Source of the DNA: Bog-159 sp963707465
GTDB taxonomy: Bacteria; Acidobacteriota; Terriglobia; Bryobacterales; Bryobacteraceae
Length of the DNA stretch: 64,000 nucleotides
Assembly (NCBI GenBank): GCA_963707465.1
Contig: CAVPQK010000013.1
Location: 62,001 to 126,000 of the forward strand
Direction of reading: 5' to 3'
The first letter of the stretch is position 1. Every line of letters starts with the position of its first letter. The notes under the pieces are model-generated. The model made no database searches. It saw only the letters and a program-made list of their open reading frames with translations, and was not told the DNA's origin. Positions 26,077 through 35,468 of the stretch are shown piece after piece. The position numbers and the translations under genes are program-made.

Positions 26077-26238
26077 TATAACCTCTTCGGCCGATGAACC
26101 ACTAAGAATTGCTGCTTTCCAATCACACTGGTGGTTTTCAGCCATAGAACCGGCTGGCTCTAAATGAGGTAAGTTATTGAGATGCCGTACCTTGCAGTGT
26201 GGACCGTCAATTGCCAACAGGACGGGCAGCCGAAGATT

Positions 26239-28128
26239 ATGCTACGCCTCGCCCATTCTTCCGGATTCCAAGCGGCGGCCGCCCTGTTGATGACGGCGGC
26301 GTCGGTCCTGTACGCGCAGGATGGCGCGCCCATCCAGGACGTGGGAGCTCCCGAGCGGGGAGTGGCTCGCGTGAGCATCGTTGGCGGCGAAGTATCGGTC
26401 CGGCGGGGAGACTCGGGCGACTGGGTGGCGGCGATCATCAACGCGCCCCTCATGGTGGATGATCGGGTTTCTACCGGCGCCGGCTCCCGCGCGGAAGTGC
26501 AGTTCGATTCCGCAAACCTGGTGCGCATCGGCGCCAACGCCGAGATTCGCCTGGCTGAGTTGGGATTCAACCACTACCACCTGCAGATCGCTCACGGCAC
26601 GGTCACATTCCGGGTGCTGCGCGAATCTCAAGCAAAGGTTGAGGTCGATACCCCCACTGTTTCCGTAAGGCCCGCCCACATAGGGGTTTACCGCGTGTAC
26701 GTGCAGGGCGACGGGCAAACGGAGATCACCGTGCGGCTGGGCGCTGTGGACGTCGCCACGCCCAAAGGCACCGAACAACTGCAGGCCGGACAAACCATGC
26801 TGGCGCGCGGTAACCCGGCCGATCCCGAATTCCGCATCGTGCCCGCGATCGCGCTCGACGAATGGGACCGTTGGAACGAACAGCGGGACCGGGAGATGCT
26901 CAGCTCCCCGAGTTATAGCAACGTGCCGCAGGATGTGCCCGGAGCCGAGGATCTGGACCACAACGGTCAGTGGGTAGATGAGCCGTCTTACGGCCAGGTT
27001 TGGAGTCCGCAGGTGGATCCCGATTGGGCGCCCTATCAGAACGGCCGTTGGACCTGGGAAGACTATTATGGCTGGACCTGGGTCAGTTACGACCCCTGGG
27101 GTTGGGCGCCGTTTCACTATGGCCGCTGGTTTTTCTCGGGAGTGCATGGCTGGTGCTGGTATCCAGGCGGCTTCGGACCCCATTATTGGTCGCCCGCCAT
27201 GGTGGCGTTTTTTGGGTTCGGTCCCGGCATCGGCGTGGGTTTCGGGTTCGGAAATGTCGGATGGGTCGCGCTCGCGCCATTCGAGCCAATTTATGCCTGG
27301 TGGGGCCGCGGGTTGTACGCCGGATTTCGCAATCCAGGATACTTCAACCATGGCGTGAATGTTACGAATGCAAATATCGGAAGCGTCTATCGTAACGCTC
27401 GTGTGGCAAATGGCATATCGACGGTGTCCGCGACGGATTTCCGGGAGGGACGATTCGGCGCGATCTCGCATACGACGGGATCTCAGATTCACGCCGCGGG
27501 CTTGGTCCGCGGGCAGTTGCCGGTAGCTCCGACGACCGCCAGTCTCCGGTTCTCGAACCGCGCTGTTGCCGGCACTCCGCGCAGTTCCGAAAACGTTCAC
27601 TTCTTTGGCCGCAGCGCAGCCTCAGTGCAAAGGGTGCCTTTCGCCGATCAACAGCGGGCCATGCAACAGTTCAGCCGGCAGCCGGCAGCCTCGGCGATGG
27701 CGCACAGCGCGAGTAGCGGCGCGGCAACCGGCGCTTGGCGCAGCGCCACCGGCCCGGCGGGTTCCGGGGCGGGGGAGGCTCGCAGCGCTGCTCCCGGCGT
27801 GGGCGCCTGGCGGCCCGCGAATCAGCCGTCGCCGGCTGCGGGTAATGCGGCGGATCGCAGCAGCGGATGGCAGCGCTTTGGCGAGCCGCGTCCGAGCGGT
27901 TCCTATGCATCGCGGCCCGCTTATGCCCGGCCCACCGGATACGGTTCCTATGGGACGCCCGCGCGTTCCTACGGCAGTGGTCAACCCATCCGCGTGGCGC
28001 CTCCGGTGGTGCGCGAGAAACCCTCGCAGAGCACCGCGACTCGCACCAGCGCTCCGCGTAGCCAGCCGGCCAGCCACGCATCCAGTGGAAGCGCGCACGC
28101 CAGCAGTGGGGGCGGGGGCCATCGTTAG
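26239..28128 (+). CDS. Secreted FecR/DUF6600 protein with Trp/Tyr-rich and low-complexity regions
   Basis: The protein has 629 residues from ATG at 26239, which gives a clean signal peptide (HSSGFQAAAALLMTAASVLY); ATG at 26182 is an alternative. Residues about 35-195 form a FecR-like domain (ISIVGGEVSVRRG-type start, TGAGSRAEVQFDSANLVRIG, VDVATPKGTEQLQAGQ). Residues 220-390 are the DUF6600-type aromatic segment (WAPYQNGRWTWEDYYGWTWV). The last 200 residues are Ala/Ser/Pro/Gly-rich and probably disordered. No sigma or anti-sigma partner is adjacent, so this is not a classical FecR signalling protein; an envelope or surface protein is more likely. Confidence 0.8.
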   Translation: MLRLAHSSGFQAAAALLMTAASVLYAQDGAPIQDVGAPERGVARVSIVGGEVSVRRGDSGDWVAAIINAPLMVDDRVSTGAGSRAEVQFDSANLVRIGANAEIRLAELGFNHYHLQIAHGTVTFRVLRESQAKVEVDTPTVSVRPAHIGVYRVYVQGDGQTEITVRLGAVDVATPKGTEQLQAGQTMLARGNPADPEFRIVPAIALDEWDRWNEQRDREMLSSPSYSNVPQDVPGAEDLDHNGQWVDEPSYGQVWSPQVDPDWAPYQNGRWTWEDYYGWTWVSYDPWGWAPFHYGRWFFSGVHGWCWYPGGFGPHYWSPAMVAFFGFGPGIGVGFGFGNVGWVALAPFEPIYAWWGRGLYAGFRNPGYFNHGVNVTNANIGSVYRNARVANGISTVSATDFREGRFGAISHTTGSQIHAAGLVRGQLPVAPTTASLRFSNRAVAGTPRSSENVHFFGRSAASVQRVPFADQQRAMQQFSRQPAASAMAHSASSGAATGAWRSATGPAGSGAGEARSAAPGVGAWRPANQPSPAAGNAADRSSGWQRFGEPRPSGSYASRPAYARPTGYGSYGTPARSYGSGQPIRVAPPVVREKPSQSTATRTSAPRSQPASHASSGSAHASSGGGGHR

Positions 28129-28151
28129 AGATCAGGTTTAGTTTCTTCCCA

Positions 28152-28194
28152 CGGGTCCGTATCAGCAATCCGTGATACGGACCCGCTTTTTTTT
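28152..28194 (+). terminator. Strong intrinsic terminator
   Basis: CGGGTCCGTATCA (28152-28164) pairs perfectly with TGATACGGACCCG (28173-28185) across an 8-nt loop. A run of eight T follows. It lies 24 bp after the FecR/DUF6600 gene. Confidence 0.95.
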
Positions 28195-28212
28195 GGGCAG
28201 CGGCGGATCCGA

Positions 28213-29338
28213 TTACTTGAGCCAGGCAAAGGCAGGCGATTTCATACCCATCGCCTGATTTATCAGCGGCTCCGCCATCTGCAGCCCGTTTTCGCTATTA
28301 GCGAACATGACTGCGCCCGACCTCGTTCCGGGCTCCGCCATCACGAAACACTTGAACGCGCCGTTATCGCCCCAATGCCAGATCGCTTCACGTCGATCCG
28401 TGCGCTGAATACTCCATCCCAGTCCCCAAAACAGATTCTTCGATAATGGGCCGGGCTGGCGCTTAATTAATGCAAGTTCTGCATTCCGGATCGAGCGCGA
28501 TTTGGGGCGTCTCCATCTCGCGCAGTGTTTCCGGCCTGAGTCCCTTCTTATTGAGAACTGCCTCAACGAATAGGGCGTAGTCCTTCGCCGTCGTGTTTAA
28601 CGTGGATGCGGCTCCGGCCTCGTCGGGCTTCCACACGGGAGTTGGTTTCCCGTTGGGGTCGTGGCCAGTCGCGGTTAGCGCATCAAAGCCGGGACGCCAG
28701 ACATAACTGCTGCTGGTCATGCCTAGCGGCCCAAATACCGCTTCGGTCATATATTGGTTGAGCCGTTTGCCGGTGATCTGCTCGACCACGCGCTGCAAGT
28801 AGATATATCCTTCGCCCGAATAGCTAAACCGTTCTCCGGGTGTGAAGTAGAGTGGTAGAGAATCGCCATCTCGCCAGTTCGGAAATCCGGTGCGATGGCT
28901 CAGCACAATCCGCGCCGTAATCTTTGCCAGGCGCTGATCGCCGGGGATGTACGGCTTCGGCAAATAGGTTGTCAACGGAACGTCCAATCGCAGCCTTCCT
29001 TGGTCCACCAGCTTCAGCACGCCGTACGCAAACACTGGCTTGCCTAACGACGCCGCTTCAAAAACTGTTTCGCTAGTGACCGGCTGACTGGTTCCGGCTT
29101 CCTTCACGCCAAAACCATGCACCCAAACCGTCTTTCCGTGCCGAATCAGGGCAATCGACACGCCTGACACATTGCTTTTCTTCATTAACTCCGGAACGGC
29201 TCGTTCCAATTGCGGAATTGTCGATGGCGGGTCGTTCGCAACAGCTGTTGCCCGCAACTTTGGCGGGAACATAGGTAGAGCCATAACGATGGCCCCGAGG
29301 ACGACGGCGACACGAACAATGGTTCGAAACGAATTCAT
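28213..29338 (-). pseudogene. Beta-lactamase-family serine hydrolase, frameshifted
   Basis: The gene starts at 29338 (MNSFRTIVRVAVVLGAIVMA, signal peptide) and reads as a class C beta-lactamase-like hydrolase. The S-x-x-K motif is S97-L-G-K100 (FEAASLGKPVF), the Tyr motif is FSYSGEGYIYL, and GPLGMTSSSYVWRPGF follows. The frame stops at 28463 after ALDPECRTCIN. The next frame carries on at once with AELALIKRQPGPLSKNLFWG, WSIQRTD and the third motif WHWGDNG, to a natural end at 28213. All catalytic motifs survive, so this is either a recent frameshift near 28465-28500 or a sequence error. Targets of the family include peptides and esters as well as beta-lactams. Confidence 0.8.
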
Positions 29339-29655
29339 TGGGAACTCCTAGGGGACCTGACCAAACAATTTAGACGAGGCAGAAGGCGAGGAGATCCTCC
29401 GGGTCAATCAAGTATTCGCCTGCTGGATAAAAAGTTTACATAATATTAGTTATGGGAAGTTTGCGGAGCCCACGTTTGCCAGGCGGGAGGCCGACGCGGT
29501 AGATGCCGGCACATCGGACTATGTCACTCGGCTTCCGTTTGGGCGACGCGTCTCGCACGTTCCCGGACGAGGACTAACAGACGAGGACTAACAAAGGATA
29601 TGGTAGCGGTTCTTATGTATGAAAAGTAACTGAAGCTGTTAACGTATGGTCAAGC
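29339..29655. other. Intergenic region with a 14-bp tandem repeat
   Basis: This 317-bp gap between two divergently read genes holds no convincing gene. It is locally AT-rich around 29430-29460 (AAAAAGTTTACATAATATTA), which may carry promoters. GACGAGGACTAACA occurs twice in tandem at 29566-29579 and 29580-29593, about 60-90 bp before the YVTN gene. Confidence 0.4.
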
Positions 29656-32600
29656 ATGACTTCAAACCGCTTTGCCCGTAATTCCCGGCTCTGGCCGGTA
29701 TCGATAATCCTAGGAGGCGCTTCCGCACTCTTCGCCCAAGCGCCGCCATCCCCGTACATCTACGTCGCGAACAAGGCAGGCGGCGTGTCAGTCGTTAACG
29801 TGGTGAACGGCTCGATCGAGACTACCATACCACTTACCGGCACCCCGGCGGCCATGGCGCTATCCGCCGGAGGCGAGTTTCTCTACGTCGCGCAGTCCAG
29901 CGCCAACAGCGTAGCGGTCATCGACACTGGGTCGAATACGGTAGCCGCCACGATTCCCGTCGGTACCACACCGATGGCGGTTGCGGTCACCCCGAACGGA
30001 CAAACCGCTTACGTGGTGAATGTGGGATCCAGCAGCGTATCGGCCATCGGCACAGCGACGAATGCCGTGCTGGCGACAGTGCCGATCGTCGGGTATCCGA
30101 CAGCCATAGCAATTACACCGAATAGCAGCTACGTGTTCGTGGTGAGCCCCACCTCGGGCAAGGTCTCGGTCATCAACACGGCGTCCAACACGGTCACCGC
30201 TACTTGGCTGGCACTGCCCGGCGCGAGTAGCCTTGCGTTTAGCGCCGATAGCGCCACCGTCTACATCGCGAGCCGTGTGACCAACCAGATAGCGGTATAC
30301 AACGTCACAACCGGGAGCCTGGTGCAAACGATCGGCGGGCTTAGCTACCCGGACTCCATGGTGCTCGCTCCGGCTGGGAGTAGCCTTTATGTATTGAACC
30401 TAAACGCATCGTCTGTCACGGTGATTAGCACGACGTCGCTGGCGGTCGTCACCACCATCAAAGTGAACGCTAATCCGACAGCCATCGGGATCTCTCTGGA
30501 CGGCACGGCGCTCTACGTAGTCAACATGTATGCGAATTCCTTGTCCGTGATCAGCACGGCGCTGAGCTCTATCGTGAGCACCGTGGCCAACCTTGCCAGC
30601 CCGTATTCAGTCGCCGTGCCGCCTGCCGCCAATCCGGCACCGAACCTATGCGCCGCGGCTCCTACGGGCCTGCCCACGCTGGCCGGCGTTCCGGGAGTCT
30701 CGCTGCCGCTATTGCCGCAGACGTGTTACCAGCCCCCATACCCTACGACTACAAGCACTGTGACCGTGCTGGCCAACAGCGGGTCCGACCTGCAAGCCAA
30801 GCTATCGGCCGCGGTCTGTGGGGAACAAATCGTGGTTCCGGCCAATGCCACATACGTGGGGAGTTTCGTCTACGGGCCGACTGACGCCATCCCGTTCGGG
30901 TGGCAGGCGAATACTGCCTTTACGGCAGGCCAGCAGTTTGTAGATTCAGCGTACCATCTCCAGTTAATTACGATTGGCGGCACGTCCGGATCCGTGGAAC
31001 CGGTATGGAACGATTCCGGCGGTTCCACCACAGATGGGGGAATTAGTTGGGCGGACCAGGGGGTGCTGCCGCAACACTGCCCTACGAATCCGGTGCTGGT
31101 GGTAAGCTCCAACATCGCCAATCTGCCGCAATATCAGGGGATTTCGCAGTCCGCCACGCCTGCGAACGTACCGACGCTGGAGTGCAATACGAACGGCTGC
31201 GCTACCTTAAGCGTTTCAGATGGCGTGTCGGGTATCTATTTCGCCGGGATCGAATTCACGCTGGGACCGAGCGCCGCCAACGTCTACCCCATCGTGGGCA
31301 TGGCCGGGTACACACCAGTAGCCTATGCAGTTCCGTCGTACGTCACCTTCGACCGCGTTCTGATCCATCCCGCGCCGTGCTCAGCTACTCTAGGAGGCTG
31401 TGCTTTCGTCCAGGCGGGCCTTGATCTTAACGCGACTTTTGCCACCTTGGAGTACTCCAACGTCTGGGGTATCATCAACACGGGGCAGGACACCAACGCG
31501 GTCAGTACAAACAACAATACGGGGCCAATCCTGATCGCGGCTAACTACCTGGAGGCCAGTGGGGAGAATGTATACTTCTGCCAGCAGTGCGGGAACGCCG
31601 TCAGCGCGAGTGGTACCGTAACGACTTCAGGCACTACGGTGACATGGAATTCCGGGAGCCCGTTCAATACCAATATGACGAACGCCTGGCCCGGTGCGTT
31701 AATTACGATCAACTCCGTGCAGTATACCATAGAGCAAGTGACTTCCTCCACCAGCCTGACGCTTACCACGAGTGCTGGTACGCAATCGGGCGCGGTTCCT
31801 TTCTCAATTCTGTTCTACGGGTATCTATGGCCCTGGGGTCAACCGAATTGCCCCGCTCCCGCAGACGTGACTGTCAGGCTCAACCACATCAAGAAGCAGG
31901 CGAATTGGGAAAATAACCCTGTTGGATATACTGGGGTAGTCTCAACCAACGGAACTTCGGTCAGTTTGGTATCGGGAACTCCATTCAATCCTACTTGGGG
32001 AAATGGCGGTTATTACGTGGTCATCAACGGCGCGAACTACATCGTCACGTCGCCTACCACCGCAACGAGTATGACGCTCACCGCAAGCGCCGGCACACAG
32101 ACCAACGTGCCGTACTATCAAGGCTGTATCCCGTCGATACCGTGGGGGTGCTGGGACGTAAAGAACGGCTTCGAGATCAAGCAGGGGCAGCGCGTCCTGC
32201 TGGATTCCAATTTGTTCGATACGACATTCAGTGAGGGGCAGGCTGGGTTCTTCATCTGGAACTGCGGCATCAACCCGACGCCTACGCAAATCTGCAACGA
32301 CATCACGGTACAGAACAATTTATTTGAGCACGGCCCATCGGTCGGCTCACCTTTTGGCTGGAATGGTTATGGTCCGCAAAATACGAATACGTCGCGCGGC
32401 CTTATTCGGAATAACATAGCCATCGATATTTCGGGTCCTACCTGGGGAGCAGACGGGTACACCGGCTCGGTCCAGAATACGAAATACCAGACCTTCGATC
32501 ACAACACGTATTTGAACACACCGACTTACGCAACTAACCCGTTCTCGTTTATGTTCGCGGACTCGCCACCGCACAGTAATACTGGATTTACATGGACGAA

Positions 32601-33000
32601 CAGTTTTCAGTACGGCCAGCCTTTCGCCGACAGCGACAACGCTGGGATGACGCTGGCTGACTGGCCAAACAACGGCGTGCCGGTGACCCTCGGGGGTATA
32701 GTCAACGTTGGCGACACGTACCAATACGTGGGTTCCTCACCAGCCTACCCTCCTGGTGTGACCTCGTTAAGCAGTCCAGCCTCTGGATGCCAGACCAGCA
32801 GCAAAGTCATATCGACTTGCTGGCCACTGGACTGGGGGCTAGTCGGGTTCGTGGACTTCGCGGGTGGAAGCGCCGGAACAAATCTGCCCGGGCTGGCGCT
32901 GGCCTCCGGCAGCCCGTATCAAAACGCCGGGACCGACGGCATGGATATTGGCGCGAATGTGGCTGCCGTGGTGGCGGCGATTGCTCTGATCGCATGGTGA
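29656..33000 (+). CDS. Large secreted YVTN-propeller protein with beta-helix-like C-terminal part
   Basis: The protein has 1114 residues. A signal peptide ends near LGGASALFAQ. Residues 30-320 are a seven-bladed YVTN/NHL-type propeller with repeats such as YVANKAGGVSVVNVVNGSIE and YVAQSSANSVAVIDTGSNTV. The remaining 790 residues are Thr/Ser/Asn/Gly-rich and look like a right-handed parallel beta-helix (GIYFAGIEFTLG, NVWGIINTG, LIAANYLEASGENVYF, ITVQNNLFEHG). Two similar modules of about 60 residues interrupt it: GTVTTSGTTVTWNSGSPFN (about 650) and GVVSTNGTSVSLVSGTPFN (about 760). No catalytic residues can be assigned. Cell-surface adhesion or polysaccharide handling are possible roles. Confidence 0.75.
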   Translation: MTSNRFARNSRLWPVSIILGGASALFAQAPPSPYIYVANKAGGVSVVNVVNGSIETTIPLTGTPAAMALSAGGEFLYVAQSSANSVAVIDTGSNTVAATIPVGTTPMAVAVTPNGQTAYVVNVGSSSVSAIGTATNAVLATVPIVGYPTAIAITPNSSYVFVVSPTSGKVSVINTASNTVTATWLALPGASSLAFSADSATVYIASRVTNQIAVYNVTTGSLVQTIGGLSYPDSMVLAPAGSSLYVLNLNASSVTVISTTSLAVVTTIKVNANPTAIGISLDGTALYVVNMYANSLSVISTALSSIVSTVANLASPYSVAVPPAANPAPNLCAAAPTGLPTLAGVPGVSLPLLPQTCYQPPYPTTTSTVTVLANSGSDLQAKLSAAVCGEQIVVPANATYVGSFVYGPTDAIPFGWQANTAFTAGQQFVDSAYHLQLITIGGTSGSVEPVWNDSGGSTTDGGISWADQGVLPQHCPTNPVLVVSSNIANLPQYQGISQSATPANVPTLECNTNGCATLSVSDGVSGIYFAGIEFTLGPSAANVYPIVGMAGYTPVAYAVPSYVTFDRVLIHPAPCSATLGGCAFVQAGLDLNATFATLEYSNVWGIINTGQDTNAVSTNNNTGPILIAANYLEASGENVYFCQQCGNAVSASGTVTTSGTTVTWNSGSPFNTNMTNAWPGALITINSVQYTIEQVTSSTSLTLTTSAGTQSGAVPFSILFYGYLWPWGQPNCPAPADVTVRLNHIKKQANWENNPVGYTGVVSTNGTSVSLVSGTPFNPTWGNGGYYVVINGANYIVTSPTTATSMTLTASAGTQTNVPYYQGCIPSIPWGCWDVKNGFEIKQGQRVLLDSNLFDTTFSEGQAGFFIWNCGINPTPTQICNDITVQNNLFEHGPSVGSPFGWNGYGPQNTNTSRGLIRNNIAIDISGPTWGADGYTGSVQNTKYQTFDHNTYLNTPTYATNPFSFMFADSPPHSNTGFTWTNSFQYGQPFADSDNAGMTLADWPNNGVPVTLGGIVNVGDTYQYVGSSPAYPPGVTSLSSPASGCQTSSKVISTCWPLDWGLVGFVDFAGGSAGTNLPGLALASGSPYQNAGTDGMDIGANVAAVVAAIALIAW

Positions 33001-33003
33001 ATT

Positions 33004-33073
33004 GTGGGGCGGGCTAGACGGCCTGCGGACCCGCTTTCGAGCGGGTCCAGCCGCCTGAGAAGGCGGCTGCGGT
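33004..33073. repeat. Palindromic intergenic repeat cluster, divergent form
   Basis: GTGGGGCGGGC...GCCTGC is followed by GGACCCGCTTTCGAGCGGGTCC and AGCCGCCTGAGAAGGCGGCT. It resembles the cluster at 7041-7125 in carrying the GGACCCGCT...AGCGGGTCC hairpin. It lies between the YVTN gene and ilvE. Confidence 0.6.
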
Positions 33074-33132
33074 CAGGGATTGGCCACCCTCCGAAAGAGT
33101 CGGCGCCAATCGTCTAAGCTATAATTAAAGCC

Positions 33133-34080
33133 ATGCTGACGCCCACCCAACGAATCTGGCACAACGGACGCTTCATACCCTGGGAACAGGCCACCATCCA
33201 TGTCCTCTCCCATGTGGTCAGCTACGGAACCAGCGTCTTCGAGGGCATACGATGCTATGCCACCCCGGCCGGCCCCGCCGTCTTCCGCCTGCGCGACCAC
33301 GTACGGCGCCTGATGGATTCCGCCAAAATCTATCGTATGGATCTCGGCTACACGCGCGACGAACTCGCCGAAGCCATGCTGGAACTGGTCCGGGTGAACG
33401 ATATGGATTCCTGCTACATTCGCCCCATCGCCATCCGCGCTTATGGCGACATCGGCGTGAATCCGCTGCATAACCCGGTGGATGTGTACCTGGCCTGTTG
33501 GATTTGGGGCAAATATCTGGGCGAAGAAGCCCTCGCCAGCGGCGTGGACGTGTGCGTTTCAAGCTGGAAGCGCATCGCCCCCAATACCCTGCCCGCCCTG
33601 GCCAAGGCCGGCGCAAATTACATGAATTCGCAGCTCATCAAGATGGAGGCCATCACCAACGGCTATACCGAAGGCATCGCCCTCGACGAAGCCGGTTACG
33701 TAAGTGAGGGATCCGGCGAGAATATCTTCCTGGTCCGCGACGGCCGCCTTCACACGCCGCCGCTGGGCGCTTCGGTTCTGCCTGGCGTCACGCGCGACAG
33801 CGTGCTGCACCTGGCCCGCGATCTGGGTATACCGGTGGTCGAAACCATCGTCCCGCGCGAAATGCTGTACATCGCCGACGAGGTGTTCTTTACCGGGACC
33901 GCCGCCGAGATCACGCCCATCCGCTCCATCGACCGGATCCCGGTGGGCAATGGCCATCGCGGACCCATCACAGAAAAGTTGCAAAAGGAATTCTTCGCGG
34001 TCATCGGCGGCACTGCGCCAGACCGGTATGGATGGCTGTCGCCGGTACACGCGCGACAGCCAGTGGGCGTTGACAATTGA
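33133..34080 (+). CDS. ilvE: Branched-chain amino acid aminotransferase
   Basis: The protein has 315 residues, class IV PLP aminotransferase length. Visible are SYGTSVFEGIRCY near the start, the Schiff-base Lys158 in LPALAKAGANYMNSQLIKME, then EAGYVSEGSGENIFLVRDG and LPGVTRDSVL. It makes Leu, Ile and Val from their 2-oxo acids with glutamate as donor, in the cytoplasm. It stands alone, not in an ilv operon. The upstream repeat at 33004-33073 lies in its leader. Confidence 0.9.
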   Translation: MLTPTQRIWHNGRFIPWEQATIHVLSHVVSYGTSVFEGIRCYATPAGPAVFRLRDHVRRLMDSAKIYRMDLGYTRDELAEAMLELVRVNDMDSCYIRPIAIRAYGDIGVNPLHNPVDVYLACWIWGKYLGEEALASGVDVCVSSWKRIAPNTLPALAKAGANYMNSQLIKMEAITNGYTEGIALDEAGYVSEGSGENIFLVRDGRLHTPPLGASVLPGVTRDSVLHLARDLGIPVVETIVPREMLYIADEVFFTGTAAEITPIRSIDRIPVGNGHRGPITEKLQKEFFAVIGGTAPDRYGWLSPVHARQPVGVDN

Positions 34081-34297
34081 TGTAGCTGCGAGCACACCCC
34101 GGAATGCCACCTCCCCCGAGATTTGCTTTCCGGGATGCGCTGCAGCCGATGGACTACTTCTTTGTAGCCTATGCCGCCTGGCGATTGCCAGTGGGAATTG
34201 TAGTTTCGCCACCCTTTTCAACAGGTTTATGGAGTCGCAAAATCTTTCGGTTGCCAGCTTCGAACTGTGGCTATCCTGTGTATAAAGCAGAGCCTGC

Positions 34298-35437
34298 ATG
34301 AATTGTATTGGAATTGAAACCTTCGCGGGAAGTCCGGTCAAGCTCACCTTTGAGGACGCCATCTCCTCGGTCGAGCCTGTCGCCTATTCCGGCGGATTGT
34401 ATCTCGCTCCCGGATTCATCGATCTGCAGGTGAACGGCTTTCTGGGCGTCGACTTCAACGATCCCACCTGCACGCAGGAAGAGATCGCGCGCTCCATCCG
34501 CGGACTCTTCGCGACCGGAGTTACCCGCTTCTACCCCACCGTCATCACCGGCTCGCCGCTCGATATGCTGGCGGCGCTGCGCAACCTCAAGCGCGCTCAG
34601 GAAACCCTGCGCGAAGGCGGGGCCATCGACGGCTTTCATGTCGAGGGGCCGCATATCTCGCCGGACGATGGCCCGCGTGGCGCGCACCCGCGGCGCTGGG
34701 TGCGGCCGCCGGATCTCGATGAATTCCGGCGCTGGCAGGAGGCGACCGGCAACCAGGTCCGCATCGTCACCCTGGCGCCCGATTGGCCGCAGTCGGTCGG
34801 TTATATCGAAGCCATTACCGCCGAAGGAGTGGTGGCCAGCATCGGACATACCAACGCCACCGCCCAGCAGCTCGCCGATGCGGTCAGTGCCGGCGCCACC
34901 CTCTCCACCCACCTGGGCAACGGCGCGCATGCCGTCATGCGGCGTCACCCCAATTATCTTTGGGAACAATTGGCGGAAGACCGCCTGATGGCGGATTTCA
35001 TTGTGGATGGCATCCATCTGCCGCCCTCGTTCCTTAAGGTTGCCCTGCGCGCCAAGACCATCGCGCGATCCGTGCTGGTGACGGACGCCGCGGCTCCCGC
35101 CGGCTGCCCGCCCGGCCGCTACCAACTGGGGGAGCAGGCCGTGGATCTCACGGCGGACAACCGCGTTATGCTGGTGGGCCAGGATCGTTTGGCCGGCTCC
35201 GCGCTGCGCATGGATCGCGGCGTCGAGAACCTGATGCGCATCGCCGATCTCAGTCTTGCAGAAGCCGTCAGCATGGCCACCACCAACGCCGCCCGCGCCG
35301 GCAGGGTCCCCGGGCGCGCCGCCGGTCTGGTTCCAGGGGACCGCGCGGATATAATCGAGTATCACTTTAATAAATCAGACTTATCAATAACAATTAAATC
35401 GACATATATATCAGGCGCAAAGGTTTACGTGGCGTAG
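34298..35437 (+). CDS. nagA: N-acetylglucosamine-6-phosphate deacetylase
   Basis: The protein has 379 residues, an amidohydrolase TIM-barrel. Metal and catalytic motifs: PGFIDLQVNGFLGVDF, FHVEGPHISP (catalytic-site Glu), SIGHTNA (His), STHLGNGAHAV (His), DGIHLPP and LVTDAAAPAG (catalytic Asp). It removes acetate from GlcNAc-6-P in amino-sugar recycling. The last 24 codons (about 35355-35430) are strikingly AT-rich compared with the rest, though the protein end (TIKSTYISGAKVYVA) still looks like a normal C-terminal strand pair. A palindromic repeat touches the stop codon. Confidence 0.88.
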   Translation: MNCIGIETFAGSPVKLTFEDAISSVEPVAYSGGLYLAPGFIDLQVNGFLGVDFNDPTCTQEEIARSIRGLFATGVTRFYPTVITGSPLDMLAALRNLKRAQETLREGGAIDGFHVEGPHISPDDGPRGAHPRRWVRPPDLDEFRRWQEATGNQVRIVTLAPDWPQSVGYIEAITAEGVVASIGHTNATAQQLADAVSAGATLSTHLGNGAHAVMRRHPNYLWEQLAEDRLMADFIVDGIHLPPSFLKVALRAKTIARSVLVTDAAAPAGCPPGRYQLGEQAVDLTADNRVMLVGQDRLAGSALRMDRGVENLMRIADLSLAEAVSMATTNAARAGRVPGRAAGLVPGDRADIIEYHFNKSDLSITIKSTYISGAKVYVA

Positions 35438-35467
35438 GCTCTCAGCCTGGCGGCCTCTCAGGCCGCC
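35435..35467. repeat. Dispersed intergenic palindromic repeat, truncated copy
   Basis: TAGGCTCTCAGCCTGG then CGGCCTCTCAGGCCG; the GTGGGGCA head is missing. It fills the 31-bp gap between the convergent nagA and tsaB genes and begins within the nagA stop codon. Confidence 0.65.
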
Positions 35468-35468
35468 C

